Assembly (NCBI GenBank): GCA_033720955.1 | Contig: JAWWBN010000128.1 | Location: forward strand, 1-10,584 | DNA from: JAWWBN01 sp033720955 | GTDB lineage: Bacteria > Acidobacteriota > Thermoanaerobaculia > Multivoradales > JAHEKO01 | Direction of reading: 5' to 3' | Length of the DNA: 10,584 nt | Part shown: positions 1 to 5,327 of the stretch, one piece after another | Numbering within the stretch: the stretch's first letter is position 1 | How the letters are laid out: each line of letters begins with the position of its first letter | Translations under genes and position numbers: made by a program | Notes under the pieces: model-generated | The model's database searches: none | The model's input: only the letters and a program-made list of their open reading frames with translations | Told to the model about the DNA's origin: nothing

Positions 1-57
1 AGTCTCGAGCTGGAGAATCCGCCGCTTCTCGGCGAACGATGCGGGAGCGTCGGGCAT
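1..57 (-). CDS. 5' end of an unidentified minus-strand gene (partial)
   Basis: Reading leftward from an ATG at 57-55, the frame is open to the window edge and gives 19 residues, MPDAPASFAEKRRILQLET. A GGAG Shine-Dalgarno-like element (minus strand, about 68-65) lies 7 nt before the ATG, which supports this start. The segment is too short to assign a family. The charged stretch AEKRRILQLE could be the first turn of an N-terminal helix, and there is no signal peptide in what is visible. The gene is divergent from the thioesterase that follows. It could also be a chance open stretch, since only 57 bases are seen. Confidence 0.45.
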   Translation of the reverse strand, partial: MPDAPASFAEKRRILQLET

Positions 58-163
58 CGCCGCGCTCCACTATAGCCTGGACCGCCACCCGCGCGGGCAC
101 CGGCCGCCGACTCCGCCGCGCCCGCGTTTGACCCCGCCTCGACCCCTCCGCATACTCCCCGGC
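58..163. other. Intergenic region between two divergent genes
   Basis: This 106-base spacer separates the partial minus-strand gene from the thioesterase. It should hold divergent promoters. The only AT-rich spot is ctatag at 70-75, which gives TATAGC on the plus strand and TATAGT on the minus strand, both -10-like. No matching -35 element is visible for either. The minus-strand TATAGT lies so close to the ATG at 57 that it would give an almost leaderless message, in conflict with the GGAG ribosome site. No RNA gene or repeat was seen. Confidence 0.3.
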
Positions 164-586
164 ATGCAGCGACGACCGGAGGAGTATCCAAGGCAGTCCA
201 CCGACAAGATCCGCTACGCCGACACCGACCGCCAGGGCCACGTCAACAACGCCCTCTTCGCCACCTTTCTGGAGACGGGCCGGGTGGAGATCCTCTACGA
301 CCCGGAGCGACCCCTGGCGGCGGAGGGCGCCGAGTTCGTCATCGCCCGGCTCGGCCTCGACTTCCGCGCCGAGATGAAGTGGCCCGGCTCGGCGACCGTG
401 GGCACGGGGGTGCGCAAGGTCGGCAACAGCTCGTTCACCCTGGAGCAGGTGATCTACCAGGGAGAGACTCGGGTGGCCGAGGCCGAGACCGTGATCGTCC
501 AGGTGGACGGGAGAACCGGCAAGGCGCGCCCCCTGACGGGAGCGACCCGAGAGCGCCTCGATGCGCTCCGGCTGGCCGAGGCCTGA
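164..586 (+). CDS. Acyl-CoA thioesterase, 4HBT/YbgC-FadM-like hotdog family
   Basis: This 140-residue protein is a likely cytoplasmic thioesterase hydrolysing acyl-CoA-type thioesters. The N-terminal part carries the hallmark of the 4-hydroxybenzoyl-CoA thioesterase family: YADTDRQGHVNN at residues 18-29, followed by a hydrophobic helix with ETGR. In that motif D22 is the expected catalytic aspartate and G25-H26-V27-N28-N29 the conserved turn. The rest shows the strand pattern of a single hotdog domain, and the length is normal for the family. I chose the ATG at 164. A TTG at 128 in the same frame would add 12 residues (proline- and arginine-rich) that the family does not need. Neither start has a clear Shine-Dalgarno. 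The substrate is unknown. The gene converges on the ATP-grasp gene with only 15 bases between the stop codons and is probably unrelated to the peptide cluster. Confidence 0.85.
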   Translation: MQRRPEEYPRQSTDKIRYADTDRQGHVNNALFATFLETGRVEILYDPERPLAAEGAEFVIARLGLDFRAEMKWPGSATVGTGVRKVGNSSFTLEQVIYQGETRVAEAETVIVQVDGRTGKARPLTGATRERLDALRLAEA

Positions 587-601
587 CGCCGTAGAGCCGG
601 G

Positions 602-1570
602 CTAGCGAGAACCGGCCAGCGCGTCGGCGACGGCCGCGGAGATCGGCAGCCCGAGCTCGAGCTCCAGCCAGAGCCACTGGCCGGCCGGGTTGCATTCGAG
701 GAACACCGGCGCGCCCGACGGCTCGACGATCAGATCGTAGGCGCCGAAGCGGATGCCGGCCCGCCGCTGGAACTCGAGGAGGCGTTCGCGCAGGACGGGG
801 GCCAGCTCGGCCTCGCCGTACATCTTCTGGAACTGGTCGCGCCGCCAGTCTCCCGCCGTGATCGGGGACATCTGGGAGTCGATCCGGACCGCGAAGACCT
901 GCTGGTCGACGATGGTCACCCGCAGCTCGTGCCGCTTCTCGACCAGGCGCTGGAAGATGCCCGGCGCCTGGCGGATCTGCTCCCCGGAGCGGCGCACGTC
1001 GGACTCGTCCACCTCGTTGGTGAAGATGATCTCGTCGGGGGGCACCAGGAACGAGCTCAACGTCTTGTAGACCACCCTGCGCCCGTCGCCGAAGAGGCTG
1101 GCCGCTCGCCGAGCGTCGTTGGTGAAATGGGTATCGGGCACGCCGAGCCCGACGGCGGCGGCCAGCGCCAGTTGAAAGGCCTTGCCGCTGGCGATCCGGT
1201 GATCCCAGAGAGGGTTGATCCACTCCGCTCGGGGGGTGAACCGGGGAAGGGAGCGCAGACCGGCACGCCACTCGTCGCTGCGAAACCTCTCCGCCACGCT
1301 GGCGAAGGCGCCACTCCACTCACAGGCGCGAACCGGCTTCCACCGCCACCAGACCGCGTCGACCGACCCCAGATCCCACACCACGCCCGCGGCCTCCACC
1401 CGGCCGCCCGGCCGGCCGTCTTTCAGCTCCAGGTCGAGAAAGTGGTCCTCCTGGAAGCAATCCAGGACCAGAGAGTCGGCGCCCCTGGCGTCGAGCCCCT
1501 CTTCGACCCTCTCGATATGCGGATCAGGAATCTGGCCGACGACCAGAACGCGGCGCGAGCGCCGGCTCAC
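602..1570 (-). CDS. ATP-grasp ribosomal peptide maturase (graspetide synthetase, MvdC/MvdD-like)
   Basis: This 322-residue enzyme probably phosphorylates Asp/Glu side-chain carboxylates of a peptide and closes them onto Ser/Thr (or Lys) side chains, giving omega-ester or omega-amide macrocycles. The N-terminal pre-ATP-grasp part has VDAVWWRWKP (residues 70-79), like the conserved vWyRrP stretch of microviridin maturases. ATP-grasp motifs follow in order: VVYKT (166-170, nucleotide-binding K169), IIFTNEV (181-187), IFQRLVEKRHELRVT (205-219), AVRIDSQ (227-233), DWRR (241-244), YDL (278-280, D279) and FLECNPAGQWLWLE (290-303). E292 and N294 are the expected metal ligands. The NPxGQWLW ending and ELRVT block are typical of this subfamily and argue against RimK or D-Ala ligases. 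The GTG start at 1570 overlaps the precursor's TGA (GTGA) without a good ribosome site, so translation is probably coupled. Only one synthetase is present, and no MvdB-type acetyltransferase is seen. Confidence 0.88.
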   Translation of the reverse strand: MSRRSRRVLVVGQIPDPHIERVEEGLDARGADSLVLDCFQEDHFLDLELKDGRPGGRVEAAGVVWDLGSVDAVWWRWKPVRACEWSGAFASVAERFRSDEWRAGLRSLPRFTPRAEWINPLWDHRIASGKAFQLALAAAVGLGVPDTHFTNDARRAASLFGDGRRVVYKTLSSFLVPPDEIIFTNEVDESDVRRSGEQIRQAPGIFQRLVEKRHELRVTIVDQQVFAVRIDSQMSPITAGDWRRDQFQKMYGEAELAPVLRERLLEFQRRAGIRFGAYDLIVEPSGAPVFLECNPAGQWLWLELELGLPISAAVADALAGSR

Positions 1571-2010
1571 CCGTCGACGTCCGCATCCTTGTCGCAGAAG
1601 GTGATCGTGCCCGAGCCGGTCGCCGTCAGGTCGTTCTGGAAACGGGCCCGCTCCCTGAACTTGAGTCCGTACGGCACCATCGCAACCTCGTAGTTCTCCC
1701 CGAAGTGCTCGGCGGCGAGCTTCTTCAGCGGCTCCAGCATCTTGATGTCGGTGGCGGTCCCACCCAAGCCCAGTACGGCGTCACCGAACTTCTCGCCCCG
1801 CTCGATCGCGGCGTGCACCTCCGGCCGGCACTCCAGGTCCGCGGCCCGCAGGCCGTTGCTGCGCAGGAACTTCTTGGGATCTTCCAGGAACTCACGGCCG
1901 AGGGTCGTGTTCTCCTCGCCGGCGAAGGGAAGCAGAAAACCGCGGCTCTCGCGGGTCTTCCGGCCTCCCCCTCCGCGCCGGCCGGTGGTTGGCCCCTTCT
2001 TCTTGGACAT
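1567..2010 (-). CDS. Putative graspetide precursor peptide with a long leader and an alternating Thr/Asp core
   Basis: This 147-residue peptide is probably the substrate of the overlapping ATP-grasp enzyme. The ATG at 2010 is preceded by a strong AGGAGG (2022-2017, 6-nt spacing). Residues 1-23 are basic and glycine-rich (KKK, RRGGGGRK). Residues 24-128 form an unusually long leader with likely helices, including FLEDPKKFLRSNGL (41-54), PEVHAAIERGEKF (63-75) and MLEPLKKLAAEHF (91-103). I do not recognise this leader as a named family. The C-terminus, residues 129-147, reads TATGSGTITFCDKDADVDG. Hydroxyl residues are at 129, 131, 133, 135 and 137, and aspartates at 140, 142, 144 and 146. This donor-then-acceptor layout fits a graspetide core. 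It has no microviridin PFFARFL leader motif and no TxKYPSD core. There is no signal peptide. An EF-hand-like calcium loop is the main alternative reading of the acidic end. Being a substrate is inferred from gene overlap and composition. Confidence 0.78.
   Translation of the reverse strand: MSKKKGPTTGRRGGGGRKTRESRGFLLPFAGEENTTLGREFLEDPKKFLRSNGLRAADLECRPEVHAAIERGEKFGDAVLGLGGTATDIKMLEPLKKLAAEHFGENYEVAMVPYGLKFRERARFQNDLTATGSGTITFCDKDADVDG
1570..1626 (-). other. Predicted modified core region of the precursor (residues 129-147)
   Basis: These codons encode the C-terminal 19 residues. Each hydroxyl residue pairs by mirror symmetry with an aspartate: T137-D140, T135-D142, S133-D144 and T131-D146, where the residue numbers always sum to 277. 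F138-C139 forms the centre and T129 has no partner. If every pair is esterified, the product is a ladder of nested macrolactones along a beta-hairpin. The pattern is directly visible; the connectivity is inference. Leader cleavage could fall near the basic stretch FRERARF (118-124) or QND (125-127), but no site is certain. Confidence 0.6.
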
Positions 2011-2016
2011 CAGCCC

Positions 2017-2022
2017 CCTCCT
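2017..2022 (-). promoter_or_regulatory. Strong Shine-Dalgarno of the precursor gene
   Basis: The minus strand reads AGGAGG here within a longer purine run (GGAGAGGAGGGGG), with 6 nt before the ATG at 2010. It is the best ribosome site in the window. It fixes the precursor start and suggests the peptide is made in larger amounts than the synthetase, which is read from an overlapping GTG. Confidence 0.8.
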
Positions 2023-2062
2023 CTCCGGTAGGAACAGGATCCGTGGTCAGAGTGTCGTGGAT

Positions 2063-2090
2063 TTGGGGGCATTGTAGCAGATGCCCCCAA
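2063..2090. repeat. Perfect 10-bp inverted repeat between the ATPase gene and the precursor gene
   Basis: TTGGGGGCAT (2063-2072) and ATGCCCCCAA (2081-2090) are exact reverse complements around an 8-nt loop. The element lies 6 nt past the TGA of the transporter ATPase and 52 nt before the precursor ATG. A transcript read leftward would form a stable hairpin, but no T-run follows, so a classical intrinsic terminator is unlikely. It could be a processing or attenuation hairpin that separates the exporter operon from the peptide genes, or an operator for a dimeric regulator. The repeat itself is certain; the role is open. Confidence 0.7.
2071..2076 (-). promoter_or_regulatory. Candidate -10 element of the precursor/synthetase promoter
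   Basis: On the minus strand the hexamer is TACAAT, one mismatch from the sigma70 -10 consensus, in an otherwise GC-rich region. It spans part of the loop and the inner end of the inverted repeat at 2063-2090. It would place a transcript start near 2064-2063 and give a 5' leader of about 55 nt before the precursor ATG. No convincing -35 box is found 16-18 nt upstream, around 2093-2100. If real, the overlap with the inverted repeat suggests repression or an activator-dependent promoter. Confidence 0.35.
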
Positions 2091-2096
2091 CGCGAC

Positions 2097-2822
2097 TCAG
2101 CCCGCGCCGACCCCGGTGTCCTGGGAGATCCGGCCGTCGAGGAGCTCGACCCGGCGCGGCGCCCTCTCGGCCAGGGCCGGGTCGTGGGTGATCACCAGCA
2201 TGGTGCGGCCCTGCTCCCAGAGCTCCTCGAAGAGGCTCATGATGTCGCCGCCCGAGCGGGAGTCCAGGTTGCCGGTGGGCTCGTCGGCCAGCACGATGTC
2301 GGGGTCCATCGCCAGGGCGCGGGCCACGGCCACCCGCTGCATCTGACCGCCCGAGAGCTCGGTGGGCTTGTGCTCCATGCGGTCGGCCAGACCGACCCGC
2401 TCCAGCAGGTCGCAGACCCGCTCGCGGCGCCGCCGGCGGGGGACGCCGCCGAAGAGCAACGGCATCTCCACGTTCTCGTAGGCGCTGATCTGCGGCAGAA
2501 GGTTGAAGTTCTGGAAGATGAACCCCACCCGGCGGTTGCGGATGGTCGCCAGCCGGGCGCGAGAGAGACCGGCGACCCGCTGGCCACGCAGCTCGTACAG
2601 CCCGTCGGTGGGGGTGTCCAGACAGCCGATCAGGTTCATCAGCGTCGACTTGCCGGAGCCCGACGGCCCGACGATGGCGGCGAACTCGCCGTCCGCCACC
2701 GTGAGGTCGATGCCGCGCAGCGCCTCGACCTTGACCTTGCCGGTCTCGTAGACCTTCCGGATCCCGTCCATCCGGATCACGGCGCCGTTGCCGGCCGCGG
2801 CCTGGTCCCCCTTCGACATCAT
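2097..2822 (-). CDS. ABC transporter ATP-binding protein, MacB/LolD type
   Basis: This 241-residue cytoplasmic ATPase would power the two FtsX-type permeases encoded just upstream. It has a complete set of motifs: Walker A GPSGSGKS (52-59), Q-loop Q104 in FQNFNLLP, signature LSGGQ (156-160), Walker B IVLADE (176-181), the D-loop GNLD and switch H213 in THD. The NLLPQISAYENVEMPLL stretch (107-123) is typical of the MacB/LolD/FtsE lineage. Its ATG at 2822 overlaps the permease TGA (ATGA). A second ATG directly follows at 2819, so the start is uncertain by one codon. No Shine-Dalgarno is seen, which points to translational coupling. An open frame extends much further upstream, but that is only the permease gene read in another frame. 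The length is normal. This is the last gene of the exporter operon before the inverted repeat. Confidence 0.93.
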   Translation of the reverse strand: MMSKGDQAAAGNGAVIRMDGIRKVYETGKVKVEALRGIDLTVADGEFAAIVGPSGSGKSTLMNLIGCLDTPTDGLYELRGQRVAGLSRARLATIRNRRVGFIFQNFNLLPQISAYENVEMPLLFGGVPRRRRRERVCDLLERVGLADRMEHKPTELSGGQMQRVAVARALAMDPDIVLADEPTGNLDSRSGGDIMSLFEELWEQGRTMLVITHDPALAERAPRRVELLDGRISQDTGVGAG

Positions 2823-4075
2823 TCGTACCGCAGGGTCTGGGCCGGATCGATGCGGGAGGCTCGGCGAGCCGGGAAATAGCCGGCCGCGAGGCCGATCACC
2901 CCGAGGATGCCCGCAGTGGTGAAGGTGATGGCCGGGGAGAGGGTCGGCTTGCCGAGCATCTCGATCGCGACGTTGTCCTCCACCGGCACCAGGCCCATCA
3001 GCAGGATGAGCCCGGTGCTCATCAGGAGGCCGACCAGGCCGCCGAGCAGCGTGTAGGTCAGCCCCTCGAGGACGATCGGCCCGGTGACCCAGCCGGCGCG
3101 GGCGCCCAGCGCCATCTTGACTCCGATCTCCCGGGTCCGCTCCTTGACCACGGCGTACATGATGTTGGCGACGCCGATCCCGCCCACCAGCAGGGTGAGT
3201 CCGCCGATGATGCCCAGGAAGAGCTGGATGCCGAGCATCATGTTGGCGAACATCTGCCCCGTCTCGACGGTGTCCCAGACGCCCAGCGCCCGCTCGTCGT
3301 CGGGGTCGAAGCCGTAGCGGGGCGAGAGGGTCTCCCGGACCTCGGCCAGCTTGCGCTTCATCTCCGCCGGGTCCAGCGGCTTGATGACGATGTTGGCGAG
3401 CCGGTCGGTGCCGTACTGGGCCTCGAAGGTGCGGATGGGGATCACCGCGTGGTCCTTGTCCATGCCGCCGTAGGTCGAGCTCTGCAGCTTCTCGGCCATC
3501 ACGCCCACCACCGTGTAGGGGACGTTGTCCACCAGCAGGGTCTCCCCCACCGGCTCGTCCTGGCCGAAGAGGTCCTCCGCCAGGTCGTAGCCCAGGAAGA
3601 TCACCCGCCGGCGGCGGGCGTCGTCGATCGGGTTGAGGAACCGGCCCCCGGCTCGCGCCACGTGGTTGCGCAGCCGCCCGTAGACCAGGCTGGCTCCGGT
3701 CAGCCGGCCGTTCACCGTGACGTCGCCGCGGGTGAAGGCCGTGCGCCACTGCCGCATCTCGCCGCTGACCCCGAACAGATCGGGCACCCGCTCCTCGATC
3801 AGGCGGATGTCCGCGGTGCGGGGACGCACGGGGCGGCCCGCGGGGAGCCCCTTCCAGGGCCGGGTGGTCTCCCCCGGCCACATGATGGCGATGTTGGTGC
3901 CCAGCCCGGAGTTGGCCCGCCCGAGCTGGGTGCCGAGCCCCTCGCCGAAGGCCAGCAGCAGGACCAGCGACAGCGATCCCCAGGCGATGGCCGCCACCGT
4001 GAGCAGCGCCCGCTTGCGCTGCACCCGCGAGGTGCGCCAGAAGAGCTGGAGGACGAGACCGGGACGCAGATTCAC
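2819..4075 (-). CDS. ABC transporter permease, MacB/FtsX family (second copy)
   Basis: This 418-residue inner-membrane protein has the MacB layout. A first membrane helix (about 25-45) is followed by a large periplasmic MacB_PCD-like domain (about 46-280) and then three helices (about 283-307, 333-360 and 380-400) forming the FtsX domain. Conserved landmarks are GGIGVANIMYAVVKERTREI (298-317), the EIGVKMALGA coupling segment (316-325) and the C-terminal GYFPARRASRIDPAQTLRYE (399-418). There is no fused ATPase, unlike classical MacB, so it uses the ATPase encoded next. The start is a GTG at 4075 with GGGAG (4088-4084) 8 nt upstream, 19 bases after the previous permease's stop. It is clearly a diverged duplicate of that permease. 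The pair probably forms a heterodimer. The substrate cannot be read from sequence; the peptide cluster next door makes a peptide plausible. Confidence 0.9.
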   Translation of the reverse strand: MNLRPGLVLQLFWRTSRVQRKRALLTVAAIAWGSLSLVLLLAFGEGLGTQLGRANSGLGTNIAIMWPGETTRPWKGLPAGRPVRPRTADIRLIEERVPDLFGVSGEMRQWRTAFTRGDVTVNGRLTGASLVYGRLRNHVARAGGRFLNPIDDARRRRVIFLGYDLAEDLFGQDEPVGETLLVDNVPYTVVGVMAEKLQSSTYGGMDKDHAVIPIRTFEAQYGTDRLANIVIKPLDPAEMKRKLAEVRETLSPRYGFDPDDERALGVWDTVETGQMFANMMLGIQLFLGIIGGLTLLVGGIGVANIMYAVVKERTREIGVKMALGARAGWVTGPIVLEGLTYTLLGGLVGLLMSTGLILLMGLVPVEDNVAIEMLGKPTLSPAITFTTAGILGVIGLAAGYFPARRASRIDPAQTLRYE

Positions 4076-4094
4076 CGACTGGACTCCCAGCGCC

Positions 4095-5327
4095 TCACAT
4101 CTTCATCGCGACCACCGGATCGAGGTCGGCCGCCGTCTTCGCCGGAAAGTAGCCCGCCACCAGGCCGATCAGCCCGAGCAGCGAGGCGGTGATCGCGGCG
4201 ACCGGCGTCGAGACCTCGGGCCGGCCCACGAAGTCGGTCAGGCCCAGCGCCGGGAAACCGGCGCAGATCGCGGCCGTGATCGCCAGGCCGATCGCCCCAC
4301 CCACCGCGGTGACGATCAGGGTCTCGACGAGGAACTGACCCAGGATGCCGCGGGGCTTGGCTCCCAGGGCCATCTTGACCCCGATCTCGGAGGTCCGCTC
4401 CTCCACCACCACGTTCATGATGTTCGACACACCGATCCCGCCGACCACCAGGGTCAGCGACCCGACGATGGCCAGGAAGGCCTTGAAGGCGTTCATGAAG
4501 GTGTCGAGGAAGCGGGCCATCTCGGTGGTGTCCCAGATGGACAGGGCCTCCTCGTCTCTCGGGTCGAAGCGGTGCCGGGCGGCCAGGATCGCCAGGACCT
4601 CGTCGGCGGCGGCCTCGCTGCGCCCCAGCGCGGCGGCGGTGAAGATGAAGTTGCTCACATACTTCTCGCCGGTCAGCGCCCGGAAGGTGGAGGCCGGGAT
4701 GACCACCTTGTCCTTGTCGCGGCCGCTGTACGACGACTGCTGCACCTTGCGCTTGAGGACTCCCACCACCGTGAAGGGCGAGCCGTGCAGGCGGAAGATC
4801 TGCCCCACCGGATCGGTGGCGCCGAAGAGCTGCTCGGCGAGCTCGTTGCCCAGGAAGGCCACCCGGCGCTTGGTCTCCGAGTCGAGCGGGTTCAGGAAGC
4901 GGCCCCCCGCCTGGGGTATGAGGTTGCGCATCTCGCCGTAGGGCGGATCGACCCCGGAGACCTCCACCGCCAGCCGCCGCGGGCCGAGCTGCAGGGTGAG
5001 GGTGTCCTGGAACTCCGCGGAGACCGCGCCGACGAGCTGCGCCCGCTTGCGCACCAGGTCCAGGTCCTCGGCGGTGACCCGGATCCTCCGCCCCTTGCCG
5101 AGCCCCTCGAAGGGGATCGAGGTCTGCGACGGCCAGGCGATCACGATGCCCCGGCCCAGCCCGGCGGCGTTCTTCTGCATCTGGCGGTGGAAGGCGCCGC
5201 CGAAGGCCAGCAGCAGGCTCACCGCCACCGTCCCCCAGACGATCCCCAGGGTGGTCAGGAAGGTCCGCAGCTTCTGGGCCCGCAGGTCGCGCAGGAGCTG
5301 CCGGAGCGCGTTGCCGAGGCCGGTCAT
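4095..5327 (-). CDS. ABC transporter permease, MacB/FtsX family (first copy)
   Basis: This 410-residue inner-membrane permease has the same plan as its neighbour: helix 1 at about 22-44, a periplasmic MacB_PCD-like domain at about 45-280, and helices at about 282-305, 332-358 and 374-394. Family landmarks are GGIGVSNIMNVVVEERTSEI (296-315) followed by GVKMALGAK (316-324), with GYFPAKTAADLDPVVAMKM at the C-terminus. Shared with the second copy are GGRFLNP, a short SSY/STY-GG/SG-DKD loop near 198-206, FDP..DE.AL..WDT.E near 254-269, and the FtsX core. This fits an old tandem duplication. The ATG at 5327 directly follows the adaptor's TAG. Its ribosome site GGGAG (5341-5337) lies inside the end of the adaptor gene, 9 nt away. 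It is expected to work with the adaptor, the other permease and the ATPase as one efflux complex. Confidence 0.9.
   Translation of the reverse strand: MTGLGNALRQLLRDLRAQKLRTFLTTLGIVWGTVAVSLLLAFGGAFHRQMQKNAAGLGRGIVIAWPSQTSIPFEGLGKGRRIRVTAEDLDLVRKRAQLVGAVSAEFQDTLTLQLGPRRLAVEVSGVDPPYGEMRNLIPQAGGRFLNPLDSETKRRVAFLGNELAEQLFGATDPVGQIFRLHGSPFTVVGVLKRKVQQSSYSGRDKDKVVIPASTFRALTGEKYVSNFIFTAAALGRSEAAADEVLAILAARHRFDPRDEEALSIWDTTEMARFLDTFMNAFKAFLAIVGSLTLVVGGIGVSNIMNVVVEERTSEIGVKMALGAKPRGILGQFLVETLIVTAVGGAIGLAITAAICAGFPALGLTDFVGRPEVSTPVAAITASLLGLIGLVAGYFPAKTAADLDPVVAMKM

Noticed and set aside
128..163. TTG start for the thioesterase
   Set aside because: It adds only a Pro/Arg-rich 12-residue stretch outside the hotdog fold, with no ribosome site. 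The ATG at 164 matches the usual family length.
571..620. 8-bp inverted repeat (571-578 with 613-620) spanning the convergent stop codons
   Set aside because: The loop is 34 nt, there is no T-run, and 8-bp GC repeats are expected by chance here. A bidirectional terminator is possible but not supported.
1570..1590. EF-hand or dockerin-like calcium loop at the precursor C-terminus (DxDxDG)
   Set aside because: The protein ends at the glycine. The second half of the loop, its position-12 Glu and both flanking helices are missing. The overlap with an ATP-grasp maturase and the mirrored Thr/Ser series fit a graspetide better.
2823..3881. Upstream extension of the ATPase reading frame to 3881
   Set aside because: The extra 353 residues are the permease gene in another frame and show no domain. 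The ATG at 2822 overlapping the permease stop is the sensible start.
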